From an uncultured Lachnospiraceae bacterium (GTDB taxonomy: Bacteria; Bacillota; Clostridia; Lachnospirales; Lachnospiraceae), in the NCBI GenBank assembly GCA_910585255.1, contig CAJUEI010000008.1, positions 1 through 33,977 on the forward strand: 33,977 nt of DNA, written 5' to 3'. A program made the translations under genes and the position numbers. Below the pieces are notes generated by a model. The model made no database searches and had not been told where the DNA came from. It worked only from the letters and a program-made list of their open reading frames with translations. Position 1 is the first letter of the stretch; the number at the start of each line of letters is the position of its first letter. Of this stretch, positions 16,065 to 24,431 are shown piece after piece.

Positions 16065-16802
16065 TTAATACCCATAAATCTCATAAATTTCCTTGGAATA
16101 GACACCCGGCTCTGTATAAATAATAATAGGAGCCTCCATCCGCATCAAAGGATGCCCGCCCCGAACCGCTTCCAATAATACCATATTTGCCTCTTTTTCC
16201 GCCGAAGGATAGACCGGCTTCATCCGCTTTACTTCTAACTGATAGTGAGAAAGCATCCCTATTATCTCAACTAACCGGCGGGGGCGATGTACCATATAGA
16301 ATCTCCCGCCCGGCTTTAATACTGCTGCTGCCTCCCGGACGACATCTTCTAAAGTACATAATACTTCATGCCGTGCAATCGCCTTGGCTGTATTGGGATT
16401 CTGCAGCCCATGCATTTCATTCATATAGGGAGGATTTGTCGTAACCACGTCAAAAACAGCCCGTCCAAACCGTTTAGAAGCCTCCTTAATATCTCCGCAT
16501 ACAATCTCCACTTTCCTTTGCAGATTATTTAAAAGTACACTTCGTCTCGCCATATCTGCACTATATTCCTGTATTTCTAACCCTGTAAAATGTTCCCCTT
16601 CCGTCTTTGCTTCCAGCAAGATTGGAATAATCCCGGTTCCGGTTCCCAAATCCAAAACCTGTTCTCCCCTATAAACGTTAGCAAATCCAGAAAGTAAAAC
16701 GGCATCCATACCAAAACAGAACCCTTGCGGGTTCTGAATAATTTTATATTGATTTCGATGAAGTTCATCGATTCGTTCCATCTCTAATAATTCCACATTC
16801 AT
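16065..16802 (-). CDS. trmN6: tRNA1(Val) (adenine-37-N6)-methyltransferase-like protein
   Basis: A class I SAM-dependent methyltransferase of 245 residues with DLGTGTG (51-57) as the SAM-binding loop and TNPPYM (122-127) as the N6-adenine catalytic motif. N-terminal YKIIQNPQGFCFGMDAVLL is characteristic of the YfiC/YabB group. It is assigned to modification of A37 in tRNA by family. Its start overlaps the stop of the ricT gene by one base (TAATG), indicating translational coupling. Position equals yabB in Bacillus. Confidence 0.9.
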   Translation of the reverse strand: MNVELLEMERIDELHRNQYKIIQNPQGFCFGMDAVLLSGFANVYRGEQVLDLGTGTGIIPILLEAKTEGEHFTGLEIQEYSADMARRSVLLNNLQRKVEIVCGDIKEASKRFGRAVFDVVTTNPPYMNEMHGLQNPNTAKAIARHEVLCTLEDVVREAAAVLKPGGRFYMVHRPRRLVEIIGMLSHYQLEVKRMKPVYPSAEKEANMVLLEAVRGGHPLMRMEAPIIIYTEPGVYSKEIYEIYGY

Positions 16803-17701
16803 TATAATTTTGAATTTCCTTCCTTACGCTCTAGTGCTTCCAATGCTTTTAATTCCTCATCCGAAATATTGATCTTTTCCCGTTTTCGCTTTGGCTTAAA
16901 CCGAAGCTGACCCACTTTATATTCACGAAGCTCCTTTTCATCCCCAACCGTTACCAATACCTTTACCAACTGCCGAAGTACGCTGACACTCTGCACTTCA
17001 CCCTTTAATCCGTCATCTGTTGTAACATAATCTCCCACATTAGGCAGCTTACTATTCAGCTCCTCATAGGTTTCCTCTTCATTTTTCAGACAGCACATCA
17101 GCCTGCCGCATACTCCAGAAATCTTAGTAGGATTTAAAGAAAGATTCTGTTCCTTTGCCATCTTAATCGATACGGGATTAAATTCTGGTAAAAAAGTATG
17201 ACAGCATAGACTTCTTCCACAGATTCCAATACCACCGACAATCTTTGTCTCATCTCTCACCCCAATCTGCCGCAGTTCAATTCGAGTTTTAAATACCGCT
17301 GCCAGATCCTTTACCAGTTCCCGAAAATCAATCCGCCCATCTGCTGTAAAATAAAATAAGACCTTATTATTGTCAAACGTATACTCTGCATCTATTAACT
17401 TCATCTCTAACTGATGTTTTTCAATCTTTTCCAGACAAATCTGAAATGCTTCCTTTTCTTTTTCTTTATTAATTCTCTCTATTTCATCATCTTCTGGTGT
17501 CGCAATTCGAGTCACCATTTTTAATGGCTGAATCACCTTTTCCTCTTCCACATCCCTCGGACCTAATACCACATGCCCATATTCCATTCCACGGGCTGTT
17601 TCCACAATCACATGATCGCCAACTTCCACCAGCTTATCCGATGGATCAAAAAAATAAATTTTTCCTGCAGAGCGAAATCTCACTCCGATTACTCTTATCA
17701 T
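16802..17701 (-). CDS. ricT: PSP1-domain protein RicT (YaaT)
   Basis: RicT/YaaT with RicA and RicF forms an iron-sulfur complex that stimulates RNase Y mRNA processing and affects development in Bacillus. Seen: N-terminal PSP1 region (VIGVRFRSAGKIYFFDP) and the conserved cysteine motifs GICGRSLCC (Cys161, 166, 167) and GVCGRLMCC (Cys198, 203, 204), which account for cluster binding. It is 299 residues long and ends in a K/R/E-rich tail. It lies between holB and trmN6, the order found across Firmicutes. RicA and RicF genes are not in the window. Confidence 0.92.
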   Translation of the reverse strand: MIRVIGVRFRSAGKIYFFDPSDKLVEVGDHVIVETARGMEYGHVVLGPRDVEEEKVIQPLKMVTRIATPEDDEIERINKEKEKEAFQICLEKIEKHQLEMKLIDAEYTFDNNKVLFYFTADGRIDFRELVKDLAAVFKTRIELRQIGVRDETKIVGGIGICGRSLCCHTFLPEFNPVSIKMAKEQNLSLNPTKISGVCGRLMCCLKNEEETYEELNSKLPNVGDYVTTDDGLKGEVQSVSVLRQLVKVLVTVGDEKELREYKVGQLRFKPKRKREKINISDEELKALEALERKEGNSKL

Positions 17702-18700
17702 CTACAAATTCTCCTTTATTGTAAGTAGCATCAATTCCATTGCCAGTTCAAAATTTACATTTGCCCGAAGCCGAACCTTTGCCTTTTCAATTGCTGTAAT
17801 AATACACTCTAATCCTTCATAGGAGCTTCGATTTGCATGTTTTTGCAGTGCTGCCACTTCCTCTCGAAAAACCAGCACATTTGCATCATGTGTCACCTTA
17901 AAAAGCAAAACATCCCGAAACCATACCAGCGAAAGATCCAAATAATCGTAGATATCCGTTTTAAATGCCTCTAATTCTTTTAATGCCGAAAGCAAATCGG
18001 ACAGCTCCATCTTCTCAACTGTTCGAAATATACGAACTACATGTCCTTTCATCTCTTCAAAGCTCTCAGAACGTGCCAGTTTTACAGCCTTCCCAACATT
18101 TCCCTGGGCAAATGCCACACAAAGATCCGCCTTATAATCTGGAACTTTTATCTCTTCCATTAAAAATGTCTTGATCTTTTTATTGCCGACTGGCTTTAAC
18201 CGCAGCAAGACACATCTAGACAAAATTGTCGGAAGAAATACCTCTGCATTAGTGGTCAAAAGAAGAATCACGCCATATGCGGGCGGCTCTTCTACCGTCT
18301 TTAACAGTGCATTTTGTGCCTGTACTGTCATCTTTTCTGCTTCGTCAATAATATAGATTTTCCATGGACTGCTGTATGGTCTAATCTGAATATCTCCTAC
18401 GACCTGCTCCCGAATATCCTCTACCCCGATACTATTTTGTTTTTCATGAGAAACCCAGATAATATCCGGCTGATTCCCACTCTCTGCCTGAATACAAGAC
18501 AGACAGGTTCCGCAAGGCTCTGTCCCCTTTTCACTGCACTGCAGTGTCTTTGCAAATGCAGCGGCAAGCATCCGTTTGCCTGCTCCCTCTTCCCCGCTAA
18601 AGATATAGGCATGGGATACTTTTTCATATTTTACTGCATTTTTCAAATGTTCCACAATCTGCTCATGTCCAACAATCCGTTCAAATCCATTCACAATCAT
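17702..18700 (-). CDS. holB: DNA polymerase III delta' subunit
   Basis: Clamp-loader subunit: AAA+ domain with IVGHEQIVEHLKNAV, the degenerate Walker A SGEEGAGKR, a zinc-binding module (Cys55, 63, 66, 69; CGTCLSC), IIDEAEKMTVQAQNALLKTVEEPP and LSRC (sensor 1/SRC arginine). The lysine-arginine end of the Walker A loop is in keeping with delta' being a poor ATPase. Start at 18700 is preferred (GGAGAGG 4 bases upstream) over 18715. It follows yaaR by 26 bp and abuts ricT. Confidence 0.94.
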   Translation of the reverse strand: MIVNGFERIVGHEQIVEHLKNAVKYEKVSHAYIFSGEEGAGKRMLAAAFAKTLQCSEKGTEPCGTCLSCIQAESGNQPDIIWVSHEKQNSIGVEDIREQVVGDIQIRPYSSPWKIYIIDEAEKMTVQAQNALLKTVEEPPAYGVILLLTTNAEVFLPTILSRCVLLRLKPVGNKKIKTFLMEEIKVPDYKADLCVAFAQGNVGKAVKLARSESFEEMKGHVVRIFRTVEKMELSDLLSALKELEAFKTDIYDYLDLSLVWFRDVLLFKVTHDANVLVFREEVAALQKHANRSSYEGLECIITAIEKAKVRLRANVNFELAMELMLLTIKENL

Positions 18701-18726
18701 ATTTCCTCTCCCCATCCATTCTTTCG

Positions 18727-19167
18727 TTATAAAAAGATATCCATAATCAGCCCTTTTATCTCGTCTACCGTAGCCAAAATTCCCATCGCATCTTTTTCAT
18801 CTGCAATAAGCTGCTCCGCTAATTTATCCAAATTCTCATCTACCAGCCGAACAATTCCATATACCCTATGACGCCCTCGGCGATCCAGAAAATTTTCCCT
18901 AGAAAATGCATGAGAGCGATTTACAATTTCATTCATAAAACTTTTAATCAAAGTACGGTACTGTTTCATATCCCGTATATCCATATGCTTTTTTATTTTA
19001 TTTCCCTGCGTCACAATATCTGCCATCATTCCGCTTAGTTTTTCCTGCAGTTCCGTTTCCGAAATTTTACTTACCAATGTAAACTTAAAATTTTCATCAT
19101 TCTGCACAGGCTGAGCAGACGGCTCTGTATTCACAGTTGGCATAATATCATTTACTTTTATCTCCAA
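18727..19167 (-). CDS. yaaR: YaaR family protein (DUF327)
   Basis: A 146-residue helical protein with the family pattern FMNEIVNRSHAFSRENFLDRRGRHRVYGIVRLVDENLDKL. The molecular function of YaaR is not established. It is consistently found upstream of holB in Firmicutes, as here. The start has a strong AAGGAGGGG site. It is the first gene of the yaaR-holB-ricT-trmN6-rsmI operon, read from the promoter at 19206-19235. Confidence 0.88.
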   Translation of the reverse strand: MEIKVNDIMPTVNTEPSAQPVQNDENFKFTLVSKISETELQEKLSGMMADIVTQGNKIKKHMDIRDMKQYRTLIKSFMNEIVNRSHAFSRENFLDRRGRHRVYGIVRLVDENLDKLAEQLIADEKDAMGILATVDEIKGLIMDIFL

Positions 19168-19205
19168 TTCATTCCCCTCCTTGTCTGTAAGCAGACTTCT
19201 TGTTT

Positions 19206-19235
19206 ATTATAGCACACCTTAAAACAATTATACAA
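19206..19235 (-). promoter_or_regulatory. Promoter of the yaaR-holB-ricT-trmN6-rsmI operon
   Basis: Minus strand TTGTAT (19235-19230), 18-base spacer, TATAAT (19211-19206), about 38 bases before the yaaR start. Confidence 0.6.
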
Positions 19236-19365
19236 TGCTAAAATCGTATCCTTTTCTTTCATAATACTAATTTATTGTTGGATTTTACAGGCAGAAACTG
19301 CCCAAGACACTCTACAAAATCAGAAGCCAAATTATAAATCAAAAATAACAAATAAATCTGCCGGC

Positions 19366-19411
19366 AGAGCAAAACAGCCAGAACGGGGAAAGAACTGCTT
19401 CCCCATCTGGC
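19366..19411 (-). terminator. Terminator of serS
   Basis: Eleven bases after the serS stop, GCCAGA-TGGGGAA pairs with TTCCCC-TTCTGGC (plus-strand arms 19377-19390 and 19399-19411), followed on the minus strand by TGTTTTGCTCT. The arms resemble the outer arms of the structured repeats (ACAGCCAGA ... TCTGGC). Confidence 0.75.
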
Positions 19412-19421
19412 TTTCGCTTGT

Positions 19422-20699
19422 TTACTTTATCTCTGTCTTTCCTCCCATATATCCCCGAAGTACTTCAGGAATCCGAACCGTTCCGTCTGCCTGCAGATTA
19501 TTCTCTAAAAATGCAATCAGCATCCGAGGAGGAGCAACCACCGTATTATTCAATGTATGGGCAAAATACTTTCCTTCCTCTCCAACTACTCGTATTTTCA
19601 GCCTCCTAGCCTGTGCATCTCCCAAATTTGAACAGCTCCCCACTTCAAAATACTTCTTCTGCCGAGGAGACCATGCCTCAATATCCACCGATTTTACCTT
19701 TAAATCTGCCAAATCTCCAGAACAGCACTCCAAAGTCCGAACCGGAATATCCAAAGACCGGAACAAATCCACTGTATTCTGCCACAGCTTCTCAAACCAC
19801 TTCATACTATCCTCTGGCTTACAAACCACAATCATCTCCTGTTTTTCAAACTGATGAATCCGATAAACGCCTCTTTCCTCAATCCCATGTGCCCCTTTTT
19901 CCTTTCGAAAACAAGGTGAATAACTGGTCAGTGTCTGAGGCAGTTTTTCCTCTGGAAGAATTGTATCAATAAATTTTCCAATCATCGAGTGTTCACTTGT
20001 TCCAATCAGATACAAATCTTCCCCTTCAATCTTATACATCATAGCATCCATCTCGTCAAAGCTCATTACTCCTGTTACCACATCACTTCGAATCATAAAA
20101 GGAGGCACACAATACGTAAATCCCCGATCAATCATAAAATCCCGTGCATAAGAAATAACGGCACTGTGAAGTCTTGCAATATCCCCCATCAGATAATAAA
20201 ACCCGTTTCCTGCTACCTTTCTGGCACTGTCTAAATCAATCCCATTAAACCGCTCCATAATCTCTGTATGATAAGGGACTTCAAATTCAGGTACCACCGG
20301 CTCTCCGAATTTCTGCACCTCTACATTCTCACTGTCATCCTTTCCAATCGGAACACTAGGATCAATTATATTGGGAATTACCATCATAATCTTCTTAATC
20401 TTTTCCTGAAGTTCAGACTCCTTCGCCTCCAAAGCAGCCAGACGTTCCGACTCCGCCGTAACCTTCCTTTTCATCTCCTCTACTTCTGCTTTCTTCCCCT
20501 GTCCCATCAGTGCACCAATCTGTTTTGAATATTTATTCCGCTCGCTTCTTAATGTATCTGCCTCCTTTTGGGTTGCACGATTTTCGGCATCCAATGCAAT
20601 TACCTCATCCACCAGCGGAAGTTTTCTGTCCTGAAACTTATTCTTTATATTCTGTTTTACCACTTCTGGATTTTCCCGAACAAACTTTAAATCTAACAT
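19422..20699 (-). CDS. serS: Serine--tRNA ligase
   Basis: Class II synthetase that charges tRNA-Ser with serine. Seen: N-terminal MLDLKFVRENPEVVKQNI and the long antiparallel coiled coil (about 25-100) that reaches the tRNA variable arm; motif 2 CFRKEKGAHG...YRIHQFEKQEM; and motif 3 NTVVAPPRMLIAFLENN. From the ATG at 20699 the protein has 425 residues, the standard length. The frame stays open upstream to 20942, but that part is the T-box leader and is not translated; AGAGAGG lies 10 bases before the chosen start. Monocistronic, with promoter, T-box and terminator all visible. Confidence 0.96.
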   Translation of the reverse strand: MLDLKFVRENPEVVKQNIKNKFQDRKLPLVDEVIALDAENRATQKEADTLRSERNKYSKQIGALMGQGKKAEVEEMKRKVTAESERLAALEAKESELQEKIKKIMMVIPNIIDPSVPIGKDDSENVEVQKFGEPVVPEFEVPYHTEIMERFNGIDLDSARKVAGNGFYYLMGDIARLHSAVISYARDFMIDRGFTYCVPPFMIRSDVVTGVMSFDEMDAMMYKIEGEDLYLIGTSEHSMIGKFIDTILPEEKLPQTLTSYSPCFRKEKGAHGIEERGVYRIHQFEKQEMIVVCKPEDSMKWFEKLWQNTVDLFRSLDIPVRTLECCSGDLADLKVKSVDIEAWSPRQKKYFEVGSCSNLGDAQARRLKIRVVGEEGKYFAHTLNNTVVAPPRMLIAFLENNLQADGTVRIPEVLRGYMGGKTEIK

Positions 20700-20747
20700 C
20701 TCTTTCATTCCTCTCTTTCTATTCTTCTCTGTTCTTTTAATACCTAA

Positions 20748-21007
20748 AAGCAAAAAATCCTTCCGCCTATGCCGTATTTCTACCACATGGGACGAAAGGA
20801 ATCCGTGTTGCCACCCATTTTGCTTATGCCCCGGCTTTCCCGGTTCCATAAACCTCTTTATTTGTATGATATAGGATACTACCCTGCAGCTTTCACTGCC
20901 AGCTAAAAAAGTGGAAAGATTCTTATCTCTGCCGATTCGCACCTGCCATCGGCTCTCTGAAAAAGCATCCGAATCGTAGCTTTTCTCATCGCTGTTCTGC
21001 TTTATCG
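20748..21007 (-). promoter_or_regulatory. T-box riboswitch leader of serS
   Basis: The transcript leader senses uncharged tRNA-Ser. Seen on the minus strand: the stem I distal motif AGAGAGCCGATGGCAGGTGC closing with GAATCGGC (about 20956-20931); the antiterminator T-box sequence GGGTGGCAACACGG (20816-20803); and a terminator whose arms ATTCCTTTCGTCC and GGCGGAAGGAT (to about 20758) compete with it, ending in TTTTTT. A likely specifier is TCC followed by A (20915-20913), a serine codon; this choice is tentative. Confidence 0.9.
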
Positions 21008-21013
21008 TTTTTT

Positions 21014-21042
21014 AATATAGCATAAACCTTTTTTATATGCAA
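21014..21042 (-). promoter_or_regulatory. Promoter of the serS T-box transcript
   Basis: Minus strand TTGCAT (21042-21037), 17-base spacer, TATATT (21019-21014). Confidence 0.7.
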
Positions 21043-21095
21043 GTCTATTTTTTACAAAATTACAACAATCCAACAAAAGAAAAAACTATTTCCAA

Positions 21096-21539
21096 CTATA
21101 ATTCCTGATATTTCCGAAAAAAATCCTCTAAATTCCGAAGTCCCATCATCAGCACTTCCATCTGCTCTACAGGTATCTTTGTAACCATAGCAGCTACCAT
21201 ATCTTTATGGAACTGCTCATGGTGCAGATAAGCCCGCTCCCCTAATTCCGTAAGAGAGATATAGACCACCCGCCGATCCCGTTCACTCCGATTCCGCTTG
21301 ACATATCCTTTTTTTACAAGACTGTTTACTGCAATGGTAAGTGTTCCAACCGTAACAGACAACTCCTTTGCTACACTGGACATATTCTTTGGTTTTTCCA
21401 TTCCAATTGCTTCCATTACATGCATATCATTATTTGTAATATTTTGAAATTCTCCGGTAAGAATTGCCCTTCCCTCCAAATCCATTACATCCCGAAATAA
21501 TGACTTTACAATCGCATTAAATGTATCATATGTTTCCAT
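21096..21539 (-). CDS. MarR family transcriptional regulator
   Basis: A 147-residue winged-helix protein: MSSVAKELSVTVGTLTIAVNSLVKKGYV is the helix-turn-helix, followed by the wing SERDRRVVYISLTELG, with dimerisation helices on both sides. The sequence type is close to the FabT-like MarR regulators that control fatty acid synthesis in Firmicutes, but no fab genes adjoin, and no FabT-like palindrome was recognised upstream, so the target is unknown. It is divergent from the alarmone synthetase gene; the 163-bp gap holds promoters for both. Confidence 0.88.
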   Translation of the reverse strand: METYDTFNAIVKSLFRDVMDLEGRAILTGEFQNITNNDMHVMEAIGMEKPKNMSSVAKELSVTVGTLTIAVNSLVKKGYVKRNRSERDRRVVYISLTELGERAYLHHEQFHKDMVAAMVTKIPVEQMEVLMMGLRNLEDFFRKYQEL

Positions 21540-21623
21540 CCAATCACCTCATATCTCCTCGAACCATATCTATAGTATATCTCATTTCTTAAAACATCAC
21601 AACAAATCTTTATATTTTTTTAA

Positions 21624-21653
21624 TTAGAAATATGCATACTTTTATAGTATAAT
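21624..21653 (+). promoter_or_regulatory. Promoter of the small alarmone synthetase gene
   Basis: TTAGAA (21624-21629), 18-base spacer, TATAAT (21648-21653). The -10 is perfect, the -35 weak. Confidence 0.5.
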
Positions 21654-21702
21654 TCATATATAAAGAAGTGGACGCATCAAATGTCTACTATAACCCGGAA
21701 GG

Positions 21703-22452
21703 ATGTGTATAAAACGAATGGAAAATAATGAACGATTTGATGAAGTAGATGCATGGCAGACATTGATGTTTTTATATAGTTCTGCACTAAAAAGAATGAA
21801 TACAAAAATTGAAATACTAAATGATGAATTTTTACATATCCACAATTATAATCCGATTGAACATGTAAAATCCAGAATTAAGTCTGCAGAAAGCATCGTT
21901 AAAAAATTAAAGAGACATCACTATGACGTCACTCTTGACAATATGGTACAGCATCTAAATGATATAGCTGGTATTCGTGTTATCTGTTCTTTTACCACAG
22001 ATATCTACACGATAGCAGAAATGATCAGCAATCAGAGAGATGTCCATGTGATTCAGATAAAAGACTATATCGCCAATCCCAAACCAAACGGATATAAAAG
22101 CTATCATATGGTAGTATCGATCCCTATCTACCTTTCAGACGGACCAGTAGATACAAAAGTTGAAATTCAAATCCGCACGATAGCGATGGACTTCTGGGCA
22201 AGTTTAGAACATAAAATCTATTATAAATTTGAGGGAAATGCACCGGAGCATATCCGTACAGATTTAAAAGAATGTGCCGATATTGTCGAAATGTTAGATG
22301 CCAGAATGTTATCGCTCGATCAATTAATTCAAAAGCACAAAGCCACCTACTTTACTTCTCATCTAGATGAAGCAAAGGAACTGCTTCCACAGCAGGAAAA
22401 CAAAATTGATTCCGACTATCTGCCTCAAAAAAATCCTAATTCCCATCTGTAA
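21703..22452 (+). CDS. Small alarmone synthetase, RelQ-like GTP pyrophosphokinase
   Basis: Makes (p)ppGpp from ATP and GTP/GDP, signalling starvation or wall stress. It has only the RelA/SpoT synthetase domain: RIKSAESIVKKLKRH, DIAGIRVICSF, NPKPNGYKSYHMVV (G-loop with the tyrosine that stacks on the acceptor), and VEIQIRTIAMDFWASLEHKIYYK (catalytic glutamate). There is no hydrolase HD, TGS or ACT domain. At 249 residues it matches RelQ-type enzymes. The start is uncertain: the ATG at 21703 abuts the GGAAGG sequence, while the ATG at 21718 (residue 6, MENNERF) is 15 bases from it. Single gene, ended by a hairpin at 22464. Confidence 0.9.
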   Translation: MCIKRMENNERFDEVDAWQTLMFLYSSALKRMNTKIEILNDEFLHIHNYNPIEHVKSRIKSAESIVKKLKRHHYDVTLDNMVQHLNDIAGIRVICSFTTDIYTIAEMISNQRDVHVIQIKDYIANPKPNGYKSYHMVVSIPIYLSDGPVDTKVEIQIRTIAMDFWASLEHKIYYKFEGNAPEHIRTDLKECADIVEMLDARMLSLDQLIQKHKATYFTSHLDEAKELLPQQENKIDSDYLPQKNPNSHL

Positions 22453-22463
22453 AAATAGATAAG

Positions 22464-22502
22464 GGCTGCCGGAAAAGCAGAACACATACCCAAACGGCAG
22501 CC
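22464..22502. terminator. Terminator between the RelQ-like and J-domain genes
   Basis: GGCTGCCG (22464-22471) pairs with CGGCAGCC (22495-22502) between two convergent genes. The T tract is poor on both sides, though ATCTATTTTT follows on the minus strand. Confidence 0.55.
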
Positions 22503-22506
22503 TGCT

Positions 22507-23121
22507 CTAACAGCAGCATCCACAGAACAGATTAAAGCAGATAATCTCCATACAGCAATTCCCCATCTGTCCTACCGGATTCCCATACATCTCCCCCATT
22601 CCCTGATACCAATTCCCACCAGATTCCATCTGTGCCAAAAAACTGCGAAACTGCATATTATCCGGCTCCATCTGTACCGCTCTCCTTGCATGATCCAAAG
22701 CAAGAATACTATTTCCAACCCCACTATTTGCAAAAGCACTGTAAAAATACCAGCTTCCGTTTCTATCCGCCTCTGCTATCTCTGAAAGCACATGCAATGC
22801 CTCTGTAAAATGTCCAGAATTTAGATAATTTCGTACTGCCTGCATCCGAACCGATTCCTGTCTGTAGTTTTCCTGTCCAAAACCACCGAATCCAGAACCG
22901 CCCTGTGTCCCATATCTGTAAGAGCCGCCGCCTTCCCGTTCCTTTATAATCTGTTCATATGCCTGCTGAACCTCTTTAAACTTCATCTCCGCCGCATCCT
23001 TATTCGGATTATTAATATTGGCATCTGGATGATACAGACGGCTTAATTTTCGATATGCTTTTTTAATCTCTTCATTTGTGGCACTCTCCGATACACCCAG
23101 CACCCTATATGGATCTGTCAT
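22507..23121 (-). CDS. J-domain protein with TPR-like C-terminus
   Basis: N-terminal J domain: DPYRVLGVSESATNEEIKKAYRKL, LYHPD (the HPD that stimulates DnaK ATPase) and FKEVQQAYEQI, ending near residue 62. A glycine-rich linker (GGGSYRYGTQGGSGFGGFG) leads to a helical repeat (RNYLNSGHFTEALHVL ... ALDHARRAVQMEPDN) that looks like two TPR motifs. The end is unusual, with six cysteines in the last 17 residues (CCMEIICFNLFCGCCC), which could bind metal, be lipidated or sit at the membrane. It lacks the zinc-finger and substrate domains of DnaJ. Its start overlaps the DUF5685-like gene by 4 bases (ATGA), so the two are probably translated together. Confidence 0.88.
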   Translation of the reverse strand: MTDPYRVLGVSESATNEEIKKAYRKLSRLYHPDANINNPNKDAAEMKFKEVQQAYEQIIKEREGGGSYRYGTQGGSGFGGFGQENYRQESVRMQAVRNYLNSGHFTEALHVLSEIAEADRNGSWYFYSAFANSGVGNSILALDHARRAVQMEPDNMQFRSFLAQMESGGNWYQGMGEMYGNPVGQMGNCCMEIICFNLFCGCCC

Positions 23122-23972
23122 TTTTCTGTTATTCCTTTCACTCTCTTCTGCCTTATTCGCTCATAATTCATCCAAACCCCTGAATAAAGAATATTTCGAA
23201 TAATTTCACTATTTTTCAAAATAGGCAATCGTTCAAACTCTCTGGCTGCCTCAGCAATTATCATTCGAAGTATTTGATAACAAGTCTGCTCTCTCTGTTC
23301 CTCTTTTATGCCCTTCTCCCTAAAATAAAGAACAAGCGGATTATAATTTCCCGACTTTTTATCCTTCTCCAAATCCTCATAGGCATCCATTAAATAGATA
23401 AATTTCCCCAGATAATACCCCATATGAAAAAGAGAATCTCTCCACTCATCCTCTCTCCATACAAAAATCTCCCCCAAAAGTTCTCCCGTATATCCTGCCG
23501 GCAGATCTGGATTTTTCTCCTGCTGTTTCTCACACTGTTTCAGTAACTCCAAATACCGCACCACAGCCTGATTTTGTCTGGGATACTCCTTTGCCACTCT
23601 CTGACAAGATCGCTCCAGCCACTTTGCCAGCATCCATCTTCCCGTCTTTCTCTCATCCTCCCAATCATCCAGCAAATTATAATAACTAAGAAGAACATTC
23701 ATATCAGCGGCATAAAAAGAATACCTATTTTGATAAATTTCCTCTTTCTGTCCCAAATGGACCATACACCGCTGCCGATAACATTTCGCTTCCGGCTCAT
23801 AAAGCCCCGTCAATACAAGAATTAAAAAGGTCATATCATAAGTTAAAGTCAGTCTTACACCATTTTTAAAATTCTTTTTTAAAGCCCTGCAAAGTCCGCA
23901 GTAATATGCACGATATTCCTTCCATTCCTTTATCTTTAATTCCTCTTTATTCACCGTAATATAACCAAACAT
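23118..23972 (-). CDS. DUF5685-like protein
   Basis: A 284-residue, mostly helical protein with no assigned function. N-terminal YRAYYCGLCRALKKNFKN and LTYDMTFLILVLTGLY are the recognisable family signature. Four early cysteines (Cys25, 28, 64, 69) could form a metal or iron-sulfur site. Two aspartate-rich stretches, LLDDWEDE (101-107) and MDAYEDLEKDKKSG (195-208), resemble the DxxxD motifs of head-to-head isoprenoid synthases such as squalene/phytoene synthase; whether this reflects real fold similarity is inference. It is sandwiched between a zinc-ribbon membrane protein and a J-domain protein, suggesting a chaperone-assisted metal protein at the membrane. Confidence 0.75.
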   Translation of the reverse strand: MFGYITVNKEELKIKEWKEYRAYYCGLCRALKKNFKNGVRLTLTYDMTFLILVLTGLYEPEAKCYRQRCMVHLGQKEEIYQNRYSFYAADMNVLLSYYNLLDDWEDERKTGRWMLAKWLERSCQRVAKEYPRQNQAVVRYLELLKQCEKQQEKNPDLPAGYTGELLGEIFVWREDEWRDSLFHMGYYLGKFIYLMDAYEDLEKDKKSGNYNPLVLYFREKGIKEEQREQTCYQILRMIIAEAAREFERLPILKNSEIIRNILYSGVWMNYERIRQKRVKGITEK

Positions 23973-23996
23973 GCTGTCCTCCGCCTTCTGTTCTTC

Positions 23997-24392
23997 CTAA
24001 CTTTTCTTAATAAACTCTGTCCGGCACTTTGGACAGGAAATGCAAATCTTCCCCTTCTTACGTGGTATCCGAATCTTCTGCCGGCAGGAAGGACATCGAT
24101 AAATATGATAATGCTGATACTGTTTTATCTGATACTCTTTTCTTTTTATCCATGCCTTTGCCTTATTAAAATACAATAAATATCTGGAATTTTCCTGATA
24201 CCGCTTGGCATGATTTTTAGAAAGCACCCGATAATATCCGAATATCAGTAAAACCAATGCAATTGTATACCATACACTTCCGCCAAACAATACTGATAAA
24301 AGCATATTGACCAATGCCGCTGCAAACAAAAACTGCCCCAACTCATCCTGTCCATATCTGCCCACCATAAACCTTGCAAGTTTTTCTCTCAT
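23997..24392 (-). CDS. Membrane protein with C-terminal zinc ribbon
   Basis: A 131-residue protein with two membrane helices (about 20-36 and 39-56), a basic tyrosine-rich cytoplasmic segment, and a C-terminal zinc ribbon CPSC...CPKC (Cys100, 103, 120, 123) with IRIPRKKGKICISC between. It resembles small Clostridial zinc-ribbon proteins of unknown role. First gene of the three-gene operon; 24 bp separate it from the DUF5685-like gene. The ribosome site is unclear: GAAGGA touches the ATG. An IS200/IS605-like palindrome lies just upstream (24432-24550). Confidence 0.75.
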   Translation of the reverse strand: MREKLARFMVGRYGQDELGQFLFAAALVNMLLSVLFGGSVWYTIALVLLIFGYYRVLSKNHAKRYQENSRYLLYFNKAKAWIKRKEYQIKQYQHYHIYRCPSCRQKIRIPRKKGKICISCPKCRTEFIKKS

Positions 24393-24431
24393 TCCTTCTG
24401 CCCAGCCTTTCTTACTTTTTTCCGCATCTCA

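Noticed and set aside
20700..20942. N-terminal extension of SerS
   Set aside because: The open frame covers the T-box antiterminator and terminator. The normal SerS start with a ribosome site is at 20699.
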